Assembly: GCA_038868115.1 (NCBI GenBank)
Contig: JAWBXA010000011.1
Coordinates: 1-37,360, forward strand
Source: JAGTQI01 sp038868115
GTDB taxonomy: Archaea > Thermoproteota > Bathyarchaeia > Bathyarchaeales > Bathycorpusculaceae
Length of the DNA stretch: 37,360 nucleotides
Direction: 5' to 3'
Shown here: positions 7,250 through 16,125 of the stretch, piece after piece
How positions within the stretch are numbered: the stretch's first letter is position 1
Layout: every line of letters begins with the position of its first letter
Notes under the pieces: generated by a model
The model's database searches: none
What the model was told of the DNA's origin: nothing
What the model saw: only the letters and a program-made list of their open reading frames with translations
Translations under genes and position numbers: made by a program

Positions 7250-8714
7250 GGGCGGCAGAATAAAATCTACTAAAAAAGAGGTTTTACGCTTTATATCATC
7301 AATAAAGGATGATTTGAAACTTTTAAAACATGTTATAGAAATAAGCAAAGCCCATACAATAATGCTAATGGAGCAGAAAATAATAGACAAAGAGGACGCT
7401 GTTGCGATTCTTAAGGCATTAAAACTCGGGGAATTTAAAATAAAACCATGGCTCGAGGATATACACGTCTACATCGAAGAAGAAGTTATAAAGAGAGCAA
7501 AAGAAACGGCTGGAGAAAACCTCCATATAGCAAAGAGTAGAAACGACCAAGTTGCAACAGCCATCAGAATGGAACTGCGTGAGGAACTAGTAAGCTTAAT
7601 GAAGACCGTAATCGGCTTTCAAACAGAGTTATTGTCGAAGGCTGAAAAACATGTACAAACAATCATATGTGGTTATACTCATCTCAGACCAGCTCAGCCG
7701 ATAACCTTTGCCCATTATCTTTTATACCATTTTGACGTTTTCCAGAGACACCATCAAAGACTAATAGAATGTTATGGTAGAGTTAATGTTTGCCCTATGG
7801 GAGCTGCAGCCCTAGCCACAACAAGTTTTCCGATAAACAGAGAAAGAATGGCTGAACTCTTAGGCTTCAATGGAATCTTGGAAAATTCAATCGATGCTGT
7901 CAGCAGCCGCGACTTCATTATAGAAACACTTGCGATTTTATCTATGCTTGCCATTGATGTGAGCCGTCTTGTTGAAGATATGATAATTTGGAGCTCACCC
8001 GAATTTAATTTGATTGAAATTCCTGACGAATTTTGTTCAACTAGCAGCATAATGCCCCAGAAAAAGAACCCCGACGTGCTTGAAGTAATCCGTGCAAGAA
8101 TGGGACATGTAATAGGCAATTTTACAACATGCGCTTTAGTCTTGAAGTCCCTACCGTCGGGTTATAACCTAGATTTCCAAGAGGTTACACCAAAACTTTG
8201 GGAAGCATTGACCAAAATCAAAGAATCGCTCAACATTCTGTCTAAGCTGATCATCGCATGTAAACCCATGCAAAACCTAGAAAATCCTAATTTGGCTTTT
8301 TCCACCTTTACGGAGCTTATAAGAATTTTATTCCAAAAATATGATGTCCCATTTAGAACAGCCCATAAAATCGTAGGTGTTCTCGTTAGAAGACTCGTCA
8401 AGGAAGGGTTAAAGCCTGAGGATGCAACAGCTGAAATGCTGAAAGAAGTCTCTGAAGAAGTTGCTGGATTATCCTTAAAGGTTAGTGAAAAAGACATCAA
8501 AATGTCGGTTAACGTGTCGAATTTCGTTAAAACGCACAACGTTCGTGGAGGCCCTTCCCCCACGGAAGTACAGAGGATGATTAGTTCTCGTCGAAACATA
8601 CTTTCATTGATGAATACGCAAGTGGCTGAAATTGAGGCAAAAACGGTAACTGCAGACAAAAACCTGAACAGTTTAGTTGAAAAACTTTGCCAAACAGCAG
8701 ACCAAAAAGTTTAA
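7233..8714 (+). CDS. argH: Argininosuccinate lyase
   Basis: This 493-residue fumarase/aspartase-superfamily lyase splits argininosuccinate into arginine and fumarate. The superfamily signature SSIMPQKKNPD lies near residues 271-281, HIAKSRNDQVAT near 95-105 and GYTHLRPAQPITFAH near 150. I chose GTG 7233, giving VSLLFRGGRI like other archaeal ArgH N-termini; TTG 7242 is an alternative. The open frame extends upstream into argG but that stretch has no family similarity. The 17-bp overlap with argG suggests translational coupling. Some ArgH proteins are longer because of a C-terminal GNAT domain; that is absent here, and the extra length is a lysine-rich tail. Confidence 0.94.
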   Translation: MSLLFRGGRIKSTKKEVLRFISSIKDDLKLLKHVIEISKAHTIMLMEQKIIDKEDAVAILKALKLGEFKIKPWLEDIHVYIEEEVIKRAKETAGENLHIAKSRNDQVATAIRMELREELVSLMKTVIGFQTELLSKAEKHVQTIICGYTHLRPAQPITFAHYLLYHFDVFQRHHQRLIECYGRVNVCPMGAAALATTSFPINRERMAELLGFNGILENSIDAVSSRDFIIETLAILSMLAIDVSRLVEDMIIWSSPEFNLIEIPDEFCSTSSIMPQKKNPDVLEVIRARMGHVIGNFTTCALVLKSLPSGYNLDFQEVTPKLWEALTKIKESLNILSKLIIACKPMQNLENPNLAFSTFTELIRILFQKYDVPFRTAHKIVGVLVRRLVKEGLKPEDATAEMLKEVSEEVAGLSLKVSEKDIKMSVNVSNFVKTHNVRGGPSPTEVQRMISSRRNILSLMNTQVAEIEAKTVTADKNLNSLVEKLCQTADQKV

Positions 8715-8743
8715 AAATTAGATTGAAAAGGTGTTGTAGGGCT

Positions 8744-9874
8744 TTGAGCCCAAAAGGATTGCCTCGAAAAAGAAAAGCTGTCCTGGTTCTTGAAGACGGA
8801 TCACACTTCTTTGGCGTCGGTTTTGGGGCAACCAAGAAGGTGGTAGGCGAAGTTGTCTTCTCAACATCTATGGTCGGCTATGTGGAAGCTCTAACAGATC
8901 CATCATATCACGGTCAAATTTTGGTTTTGACATATCCGTTAATCGGCAACTATGGCGTCCCTCAACACCAGAAAGAAAGCCTGTCTCCTCCATTTGAGTC
9001 TGATGGAATTAAAGTTGCTGGCCTTGTAATTCATGAGCTTTGTGAAAACCCTCATCATTGGGCTTCAAGAAAAACTTTGAGCGAATGGTTTTTTGAAGAG
9101 GACGTTCCCGGAATCTGGGGCGTGGATACACGAATGATTACCAAAAAGCTTAGGGTTAATGGTGTAATGCGTGGGTTACTTCAAGTATTCGAGGATGGAA
9201 AACCAGACATTGAACAACTCCTAGAAGAGGTAAAAAAAGCCCCCGACCCAAATATGCGAAACTTGGTCAGCGAGGTATCCACCAAAAGACATCTATGCTA
9301 TAACCCAAGCGGAAAAAGGACTGTTGCCGTTATTGACTGTGGTGTAAAGCACAGTATATTAACAAACCTAATTCAGCGTAAATTAAAAGTTGTCCGTGTT
9401 CCATATAACTCCTCTGTTAAAGAAATTATGGGGTATGAACCAGACGGAGTTATTGTAAGCAATGGTCCGGGGGATCCGAAAAAATGTGTGGAAACCATTG
9501 AATGCGTCAAAGAGTTAATAACGATGAATTTACCAATTATGGGAATTTGCCTTGGAAATCAGATAATAGCTCTAGCTTTTGGCGCAAACACTTACAAAAT
9601 GAAGTATGGACATCGTTCACAAAACCAACCGGCCCTTGAGCTTGGAACAAACAGATGCTACATAACAACTCAAAATCACGGCTATGCTATCGACGCAGAT
9701 TCCCTAAAGGAAACAGAATTAGATATTTGGTTTATAAACGCGAACGACGGCACTGTTGAAGGTTTGAAGCATAAGCAAAAGCCTATCTTCGCCGTTCAGT
9801 TCCATCCAGAAGCAAGTCCTGGACCTTATGACACTTGCTTCCTTTTTGACGAATTTTGCAAACTTATGAGGTGA
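8744..9874 (+). CDS. carA: Carbamoyl-phosphate synthase small (glutaminase) subunit
   Basis: This 376-residue subunit hydrolyses glutamine and channels ammonia to CarB. The N-terminal CarA domain is recognisable in VLEDGSHFFGVGFGA and GYVEALTDPSYHGQI. The C-terminal class I amidotransferase domain has SNGPGDPKKC, the nucleophile Cys269 in GICLGNQ, and the catalytic pair His354/Glu356 in QFHPEASPGP. The start is TTG at 8744, 29 bp after argH, preceded by an AGGTG at 8729-8733. Upstream in-frame codons overlap argH and are basic and unlike CarA. It abuts carB, so the pair forms the heterodimer. Carbamoyl phosphate made here feeds both citrulline and pyrimidines. Confidence 0.95.
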   Translation: MSPKGLPRKRKAVLVLEDGSHFFGVGFGATKKVVGEVVFSTSMVGYVEALTDPSYHGQILVLTYPLIGNYGVPQHQKESLSPPFESDGIKVAGLVIHELCENPHHWASRKTLSEWFFEEDVPGIWGVDTRMITKKLRVNGVMRGLLQVFEDGKPDIEQLLEEVKKAPDPNMRNLVSEVSTKRHLCYNPSGKRTVAVIDCGVKHSILTNLIQRKLKVVRVPYNSSVKEIMGYEPDGVIVSNGPGDPKKCVETIECVKELITMNLPIMGICLGNQIIALAFGANTYKMKYGHRSQNQPALELGTNRCYITTQNHGYAIDADSLKETELDIWFINANDGTVEGLKHKQKPIFAVQFHPEASPGPYDTCFLFDEFCKLMR

Positions 9875-9879
9875 TTAAA

Positions 9880-12800
9880 TTGCCAAAGTTTGAGTGGATA
9901 AGGAAGGTTCTGGTTCTAGGAAGCGGCGCAATAAAAATTGGTGAAGCTGCCGAATTTGATTATTCTGGAAGTCAATGCCTTAAAGCGTTAAAGGAGGAAG
10001 GAATAGAAACTGTTCTTATCAACCCAAATGTTGCAACAATACAAACTGATCCGCGATTAGCAAACAAAGTTTACCTCTTGCCAGTAGAGCCACATTACGT
10101 TGAAGAAGTCATTAAGAGGGAGGAGCCTGATGGAATACTGCTCGGTTTTGGAGGCCAAACAGCCTTAAACTGCGGTGTTCAATTGGCAAAGGAAGGCATA
10201 CTCGAAAAATATGGGGTTGAAGTTTTAGGGACACCAATATCGGCCATTGAAGCCACAGAGGATAGGGAACTCTTCAGGCAAGCGATGATAAGGGCTGGCA
10301 TACCGGTTCTCAGAAGCAAATCCGCCACATCCGTTGAGGAAGTTCTAAAAGCAGCTGATGAGATAGGCTATCCTGTCATTTTAAGAGTCGCATACACACT
10401 TGGAGGCGGCGGTTCAGGAGTCGCTTTCAACGCGGCAGAGTTAAGACAGCTAGCGGCAAAAGCCTTGGCTCAAAGTATAATATCTCAAGTACTGGTTGAA
10501 GAATACATTGGCAAATGGAAGGAAATCGAATACGAGGTCATGAGAGACAGGGCAAACAACTGTATAACAGTTTGCAACATGGAAAACTTCGATCCTATGG
10601 GAATTCACACAGGCGATTCAATTGTTGTGGCACCCTCTCAAACACTCACAAATAAAGAATATCATCTTCTCCGTTCTTCTTCAATAAAAGTAATTCAAAG
10701 CCTCGGCATAGTGGGTGAATGCAACATTCAATGGGCTTTACACCCCAAATGCGAAGAGTTCCGCGCCATCGAGGTTAACGCCCGCATGTCAAGAAGTTCC
10801 GCTCTAGCGAGCAAAGCAACCGGTTATCCACTAGCATATATCGCAGCTAAATTGGCCATAGGATATTTGCTTCCCGAACTTATAAACAAAGTCACCGGAA
10901 TAACAACAGCTTGTTTTGAACCATCACTGGATTATGTTGTCGTTAAAATTCCAAGATGGGATTTCCAGAAGTTCAATAATGTCGACAGAAGAATAGGAAC
11001 TCAAATGAAATCTGTTGGAGAAGTAATGGCCATTGGCAGATGCTTCGAGGAAGCCTTGCAGAAAGCTGTTAGAATGCTGGACATTGGAAAAGCAGGGTTA
11101 GTGGGCAACGGCGATGATGATGTAGTAGAGCCTATTGAGCTGATTAAGAAAGCCTTAGTGGAACCAACCGATGAGAGACTTTTCAAAATTGTAAAAGCAA
11201 TAAAAATTGGAATTCCAATAGAGGAAATTTACAGTTTAAGCGGCATAGACCCGTGGTTCCTATACAAGATAAAGAACATAATTGAAATGGAGAAAAAACT
11301 GAAGTCTCTAAACATAGAATCTGAAGAGGCCTATGAGATCATAAAAGAGGCAAAACGGCTAGGATTTTCAGACAAGCAAATCGCACACTACCTTCAGACC
11401 GCTGAAGTTAAGGTAAGAGAGTGGAGAAAAAGGAAGGGTATTGTTCCGGTAGTTAAGCGGGTAGACACGTTGGCAGCTGAATGGCCCGCCAAAACAAACT
11501 ACCTCTATTTAACCTATGGAGGAGACGAAGACGACGTAAACTTTGAAACAAGCAAAAACAAAGCCGTAGTTTTGGGTGCCGGTGTATTTCGGATAGGCTC
11601 AAGCGTCGAATTTGACTGGTGTGCTGTAAACACCGTCTGGTTTCTTAAAAAATACGGGGTAGAAGAAGTCATAATGGTCAACTACAATCCCGAGACTGTC
11701 TCAACGGACTATGACGTGTCCGACAAACTTTATTTCGAAGAATTGACTTTGGAGCGCGTTTTGGATATTTATGAAAAAGAAAAGCCGATGGGTGTTGTTG
11801 TAAGCGTTGGAGGACAAATCCCAAACAACATTGCCTTGAAACTTGCAAACCTTGGAGTCAAACTTTTAGGAACAGCTGCCGAAAGCATAGACAAAGCTGA
11901 GGATCGCTCAAAGTTTAGCCAACTTTTAGAAGACCTCAAGATACCTCAGCCAAAATGGAGCAAAATGGCAACAATAAATGACGCCTTAAAGTTCGCTGAA
12001 GAAATAGGCTATCCTGTTCTTGTGAGACCCAGTTATGTTTTATCAGGTTCAGGCATGAAAATCGCAAACTCAAGCCGTGAACTTAAAGAGTACCTTGAAG
12101 TTGCAGCAAAAGTTTCACCCGAACACCCGGTTGTCGTGTCAGAGTTCATTCAAGATGCAAAAGAAGTTGACGTAGATGGAGTGGCTGATGGCGAAGAAGT
12201 TTTCATCGGTGCAGTGATAGAACATGTCGAAAACGCTGGAGTACACAGTGGCGACTCGGTTATGTGCATACCTCCGCAAACACTTCAGGAAAATGTCGTT
12301 CAAAAGATAGAAGAATATACGCGTAAAATAGCGCAAGCCCTCAAAATTAAAGGGCCCTTCAACATTCAATATTTAATTAAAGATTGTGAGGTTTACGTCA
12401 TTGAATGCAACTTAAGAGCATCTAGGTCCATGCCTTTTGTCAGCAAAACTATAGGCATCAATCTTATGGAGCTATCTAGCCTTGCAATGCTTGGAAAGAA
12501 GCTTAGGGAATTAAAGATAAGTCGCCCAGAGGTTCGACATGTCGGTGTTAAAGTTCCACAATTTAGCTTCACACGTTTGATTGGGGCTGACCCATTACTG
12601 AATGTTGAAATGCAAAGCACAGGAGAAGTCGCCTGCTTAGGCGAAGATTTCGCCGACGCGTTGATAAAAGCATTACAATCAGCCGGATTTAACATACCGA
12701 CAAATGGGGGATACGTCATGATAAACGTTGAAGACCCTCACAAAGCTAAAGAAATTTCGCCTATAGCAATGGACCTTTGGAAGATGGGATTTAGAATATA

Positions 12801-13137
12801 TGCGGATAAAAACATTTTCAACACGCTAACGGATAAGGGAATAAGTGATGCAAAAATACTTCATGATATAAGTGACATATACGGAAACCCCAACCCCATT
12901 GTATTGCTATCTCAGCGGAAAATAGACTTTGTTATCAGCATTTCAGCTGGAAACGCCAAGAAACGCCAAAATGGATATGCAATTAGAAGAACAGCTGTTG
13001 ATTTTAATATCCCCGTAATCACAACAGTTGAACTGGCATCCTTTATAACCGAAGCATTAAAACGCCTTAAAAATAGAAGACCTACAATCCAACCACTCTT
13101 GGAATACAACTTTTCTTCAGGAATGAACGAAAAATAA
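9880..13137 (+). CDS. carB: Carbamoyl-phosphate synthase large subunit
   Basis: This 1085-residue subunit makes carbamoyl phosphate from bicarbonate, ammonia and two ATP. The two homologous ATP-grasp halves are evident: the first has VLGSGAIKIGEAAEFDYSG, TLGGGGSGVA and NARMSRSSALASKATG; the second has VLGAGVFRIGSSVEFDW, VLSGSGMKIA and NLRASRSMPFVSKTIG. The C-terminal MGS-like allosteric domain (about 930-1085) includes HKAKEISPIAMDLWKMGFRI. The two halves are joined by the oligomerisation segment. TTG 9880 is chosen because GAGGTGAT at 9868-9875 is correctly spaced and covers the carA stop. Length is normal and there is no split into two genes as in some methanogens. Confidence 0.96.
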   Translation: MPKFEWIRKVLVLGSGAIKIGEAAEFDYSGSQCLKALKEEGIETVLINPNVATIQTDPRLANKVYLLPVEPHYVEEVIKREEPDGILLGFGGQTALNCGVQLAKEGILEKYGVEVLGTPISAIEATEDRELFRQAMIRAGIPVLRSKSATSVEEVLKAADEIGYPVILRVAYTLGGGGSGVAFNAAELRQLAAKALAQSIISQVLVEEYIGKWKEIEYEVMRDRANNCITVCNMENFDPMGIHTGDSIVVAPSQTLTNKEYHLLRSSSIKVIQSLGIVGECNIQWALHPKCEEFRAIEVNARMSRSSALASKATGYPLAYIAAKLAIGYLLPELINKVTGITTACFEPSLDYVVVKIPRWDFQKFNNVDRRIGTQMKSVGEVMAIGRCFEEALQKAVRMLDIGKAGLVGNGDDDVVEPIELIKKALVEPTDERLFKIVKAIKIGIPIEEIYSLSGIDPWFLYKIKNIIEMEKKLKSLNIESEEAYEIIKEAKRLGFSDKQIAHYLQTAEVKVREWRKRKGIVPVVKRVDTLAAEWPAKTNYLYLTYGGDEDDVNFETSKNKAVVLGAGVFRIGSSVEFDWCAVNTVWFLKKYGVEEVIMVNYNPETVSTDYDVSDKLYFEELTLERVLDIYEKEKPMGVVVSVGGQIPNNIALKLANLGVKLLGTAAESIDKAEDRSKFSQLLEDLKIPQPKWSKMATINDALKFAEEIGYPVLVRPSYVLSGSGMKIANSSRELKEYLEVAAKVSPEHPVVVSEFIQDAKEVDVDGVADGEEVFIGAVIEHVENAGVHSGDSVMCIPPQTLQENVVQKIEEYTRKIAQALKIKGPFNIQYLIKDCEVYVIECNLRASRSMPFVSKTIGINLMELSSLAMLGKKLRELKISRPEVRHVGVKVPQFSFTRLIGADPLLNVEMQSTGEVACLGEDFADALIKALQSAGFNIPTNGGYVMINVEDPHKAKEISPIAMDLWKMGFRIYADKNIFNTLTDKGISDAKILHDISDIYGNPNPIVLLSQRKIDFVISISAGNAKKRQNGYAIRRTAVDFNIPVITTVELASFITEALKRLKNRRPTIQPLLEYNFSSGMNEK

Positions 13138-13140
13138 ACG

Positions 13141-13182
13141 TTGCATTTTATATATCCAATGCAAAACTTACGACGATAAGTT
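13141..13182. terminator. Two tandem hairpins between convergent genes
   Basis: TTGCATT (13141-13147) pairs with AATGCAA (13158-13164) across a 10-nt A/T-rich loop. Next to it AACTTA (13165-13170) pairs with TAAGTT (13177-13182) across a 6-nt loop. They fill the 48-bp gap between the carB stop and the stop of the minus-strand PHP gene, so a bidirectional terminator is the natural reading. Confidence 0.5.
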
Positions 13183-13185
13183 CTT

Positions 13186-13983
13186 TTATACTTCCTTAAA
13201 CTGTTTCCTTCTTCCAGTAAACGTTGTAACGAATTCGTAGCCCACCTCCTTTATTAGACTTAAAGCTCTATCAAAATCCATCCCTATGTCTTCTGGTGTG
13301 TGCGCGTCTGAACCGAAGGTTATTTGAACACCTTCATCAAAGCATATTTTTAGAAATTGCTTGTCAGGGTATATTTCTTTACAAGGATGTCGTAACCCGC
13401 TTGTATTCACTTCAATACATACGCCATTATCCTTAAAAACCTTCGCCGTGGCCACATACAAATCAGTGATGTCTGTTTTCGGTTTATACCCGAACTTCTT
13501 TATCAAATCAGGGTGTCCTATAACATCAAACAATTTTGAATCTGCACAAGTCTGGACCGCCGTGAAATACTTTTCATAGAGTTTTAGAGAGTTCAATTTT
13601 TGATACTCTATAATGTATTTAGGGTTGTCAAACGCCCAACCCTCTATAAAATGCACAGATCCTATAATATAATCGAGGGGGAGACCTTTCAACGCGTCTT
13701 TAATTTCATCTTCAAATCCAGGAACAAAGTCTACTTCGACGCCAACTTTAAGCTTGACTGCGCCTTTTATTTTTCTTTTATAATCGCACACCTTTTTTAC
13801 GTAATCGGATAATTTCTCATAAGCTGGCGGCTGATCCAATTTATCTTTAAACCTTTTGGGAATGTAATGGTCGGAAATTCCGATCTCTTCCAGTTTTTTG
13901 TTGAACGCAATTTTTACACAGTCTAGAATTTCACCCTTGGCGTCACCAGATAAAAACGTGTGAATGTGGTAGTCTGCAAACAT
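13186..13983 (-). CDS. PHP-domain phosphoesterase (histidinol-phosphatase-like)
   Basis: This 265-residue PHP metallophosphoesterase most resembles the HisJ-type L-histidinol-phosphate phosphatases. Metal ligands are visible in order: HIH at residues 6-8, ISDHY near 40, VGVEVDF near 92, GSVHF near 117, IGHPDLIKKFG near 163, EVNTSG near 198 and GSDAH near 231. ATG 13983 is favoured because GGGGAT lies upstream; a TTG five codons earlier (13998) is possible. No other histidine genes are in the window, so the substrate is not supported by context. Other members act on different phosphate esters, so I give a family name and no symbol. Confidence 0.8.
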   Translation of the reverse strand: MFADYHIHTFLSGDAKGEILDCVKIAFNKKLEEIGISDHYIPKRFKDKLDQPPAYEKLSDYVKKVCDYKRKIKGAVKLKVGVEVDFVPGFEDEIKDALKGLPLDYIIGSVHFIEGWAFDNPKYIIEYQKLNSLKLYEKYFTAVQTCADSKLFDVIGHPDLIKKFGYKPKTDITDLYVATAKVFKDNGVCIEVNTSGLRHPCKEIYPDKQFLKICFDEGVQITFGSDAHTPEDIGMDFDRALSLIKEVGYEFVTTFTGRRKQFKEV

Positions 13984-14059
13984 GTTGGCTATCCCCAATA
14001 GCGTATGTGCAAACGAGGTACAAAACTCCTATTAAGTGTTTAAATACCTTAAGGTTGAT

Positions 14060-14617
14060 TTACATTATTACCTTAAAGAGATCTGCTTTTGTTATTATGC
14101 CAATTATCTTACCCTTTCTTGTAACTAGAATCGCAGGATAGAAACGCAGAAGATTTGAAATCAACGGTATTGGTGCATTCTCATCTATTTGAGGTAGTGC
14201 TTCTTCCATAATTTCCTCTACAAGTTTTTGAGACACTTTGGATAGGTCTTTAGCGGCTCTTACTTGGCTTAATATAGTCTTTTCTGAAATGCAACCAACA
14301 CATTTCCCGTTGTCAAATACTGGTAGTTGTGAGAAACCGTGTTCCATCATTAAGCTTATGGCTTTTGCAACTTTGTCGCTTTTCTCGACGCCAATAACGC
14401 CTTCATGAAAAATTTCCCTTGCGGTGTAGTTTTCCCCGGCCTCCATTCTTTCCAATACATCAAAAATAGCCTTTACCTTGCTGTATGATGGGTCGATTTT
14501 TCCAGATTCTACTTTAGCAATAAATGACTGGCTCACTCCGGCAATTTTTGCCAGTTGCTTTTGGGTCAAACCTAACAATTTCCTTCTTTTAGCTATTTCG
14601 TCAAGGGATGGTAGCAT
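14060..14617 (-). CDS. XRE-type DNA-binding protein with paired CBS domains
   Basis: This 185-residue regulator carries an N-terminal lambda-repressor-type helix-turn-helix (RRKLLGLTQKQLAKIAGVSQ, with the recognition part SFIAKVESG at about 30-40) followed by two CBS motifs (HEGVIGVEKSDKV to DNGKCVGCISEK, and EALPQIDENAPI to RKGKIIGIITKADL). This XRE-CBS architecture is common in archaea, and CBS pairs usually bind adenine nucleotides, suggesting an energy-responsive transcription factor. A TATA-like GCATATATTC (14639-14648, seen on the plus strand) lies 26 nt upstream of the ATG, so the transcript is leaderless or nearly so. Targets are unknown; it stands alone between the PHP gene and the dap operon. 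Confidence 0.85.
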   Translation of the reverse strand: MLPSLDEIAKRRKLLGLTQKQLAKIAGVSQSFIAKVESGKIDPSYSKVKAIFDVLERMEAGENYTAREIFHEGVIGVEKSDKVAKAISLMMEHGFSQLPVFDNGKCVGCISEKTILSQVRAAKDLSKVSQKLVEEIMEEALPQIDENAPIPLISNLLRFYPAILVTRKGKIIGIITKADLFKVIM

Positions 14618-14648
14618 GCCTTTGTACTTGTTAAGACGGCATATATTC

Positions 14649-14937
14649 TTTTTGGAATAAAATTTTCAAAAAGTATTTTAGTTTAGAATAATTTGTCTCA
14701 AGAAGTTTGGAGGGGTAATAAACTCGAACAGAGAACTCTTGCAGAAATCAATCAAAAAATCAAGCGTGAAAGGTGTCCTCATAGTTTACAAAGGAAAAGT
14801 CGCATTGGCTGGAGAAATCCCAAAACTGATTTAACCTTTTGGAATAGGGTTCTTGGCAGTAGCATGAAACATAGAATTGTAGTTAGGCTAGTGAAAAATC
14901 TTCAAAGTGTTAATGGGTGGCTTTCGAATTTACCTTC
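14649..14937. other. 289-bp intergenic stretch without a supported gene
   Basis: This stretch separates the XRE-CBS gene from the end of the dap operon. On the plus strand there is a TATA-like AAAAAGTATTTTAG (14668-14681) and a strong purine-rich GGAGGGG (14709-14715). A roughly 40-codon open stretch follows, ending in a TAA at 14832-14834 with a soluble-looking end GVLIVYKGKVALAGEIPKL. No ATG, GTG or TTG is properly spaced from the purine run; the first is TTG 14739. On the minus strand a 36-codon frame is also open. It may hold a small-gene remnant; I cannot support a gene. Confidence 0.3.
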
Positions 14938-16116
14938 TCACACCGTGGGTATCAGAATTTTTCTCAGCCTTTCGCAAGCCTCTCTTATTTTTTCTTCTAG
15001 GCATGTCGCCGAAAAGCGAATATATCCCTCGCCTTGACTGCCGAAGCCTACGCCCGGTGTGGCGACAACGTCAACCTTCAACATTTTCTTGACAAAGTCT
15101 ATTGAGCTCATGCCACATTTAGCCCAGACGTAAAATGTTGCTTTCGGCATTTGACACGTTAACCCCATAGAGTTTAATTCATCTACAAGAATTTTCACTC
15201 GTCTATGATATGTTTGGCAAGCTTCTTTCACAAACTTTGGAGGGTTTTCCTCCGCATACATTCTCAAGGCTTTTGCGACTGCCAGTTGTGTGTACTTGGG
15301 CGGTCCCGAATCCACTTGCGACTTTACTTTCTTTAAACCTGCGATTAATTTTTCGTTTCCAACGGCAAAGCCTATTCTGCTTCCAGCCATGCTGAACGTT
15401 TTGGAACATGAATGAAATTCAACGGCAACCTCCCGTGCGTCGTCTATTTGCAAAACGCTTGGGGCCTCATAATCACCGAAGGTTATTTCCGAATAGGCAT
15501 TGTCATAGCACAGAATTATTTTATTTTCAATGGCGAAATCAACCAGCTCTTTAAGCTCCTTAAGGGATATAACGGCTCCCGTTGGGTTGTTAGGGTAATT
15601 AACAAACATCATTCTGGCGCTGTTAACATTTACATCTTCAAAGCGTGGAAGAAAGGAGTTATCCTCACGCAAAGGGAAATAGACTGGTATGCCGCCGTTT
15701 AAAATTGTGCCTCCATTGGCGTACACGGGATAAGCTGGGTCTGGAAGCAATACACGGTCCCCCTCGTTGAGGAAAGCCCTTGCAATGTTGCATAAGCCTT
15801 CCTTTGATCCAATGAGGGCAACAACCTCCTTTTCAGGGTCAAGGTCTACATTGAATCTTCTTCGGTACCATTCGGAAACAGCCAAACGGAACTCGTATTC
15901 TCCTTCACTTAATGAATATCCATGGTTTTCAGGTTTGGCTACTTCCTCTTTTAAAGCATCCATTACAACTTTTGGTGGCGGAAGATCCGGGTCTCCTATA
16001 CTGAGGGAAATTAGATCCGCACCCTCCAGTCTTTTCTGTCTAACCATTTTTTCCAACTCAGCAAACAAATAGGGCGAAAGAGCCTTAACTCTCATGGAAA
16101 AATCAAAATCCAACAC
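14938..16116 (-). CDS. dapL: LL-diaminopimelate aminotransferase
   Basis: This 392-residue fold-type I PLP aminotransferase would convert tetrahydrodipicolinate directly to LL-2,6-diaminopimelate with glutamate as donor, bypassing the succinylase/acetylase branches. PLP-site residues are visible: NYPNNPTG near 173-180, YDNAYSE (D205, Y208) and the Schiff-base K239 in SCSKTFSMAGSRIGF. Family members also include other class I aminotransferases, but its position after dapF in a dap operon, and the lack of other tetrahydrodipicolinate branch genes (dapC/D/E) here, make DapL the best call. GTG 16116 is chosen because GAGGGGT, overlapping the dapF stop, lies 4-5 nt upstream. It is the last gene of the operon. 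Confidence 0.85.
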   Translation of the reverse strand: MLDFDFSMRVKALSPYLFAELEKMVRQKRLEGADLISLSIGDPDLPPPKVVMDALKEEVAKPENHGYSLSEGEYEFRLAVSEWYRRRFNVDLDPEKEVVALIGSKEGLCNIARAFLNEGDRVLLPDPAYPVYANGGTILNGGIPVYFPLREDNSFLPRFEDVNVNSARMMFVNYPNNPTGAVISLKELKELVDFAIENKIILCYDNAYSEITFGDYEAPSVLQIDDAREVAVEFHSCSKTFSMAGSRIGFAVGNEKLIAGLKKVKSQVDSGPPKYTQLAVAKALRMYAEENPPKFVKEACQTYHRRVKILVDELNSMGLTCQMPKATFYVWAKCGMSSIDFVKKMLKVDVVATPGVGFGSQGEGYIRFSATCLEEKIREACERLRKILIPTV

Positions 16117-16125
16117 TTTTACCCC

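Noticed and set aside
14693..15037. A 114-codon plus-strand frame
   Set aside because: No recognisable domain, no good start, and half of it is antisense to dapL.
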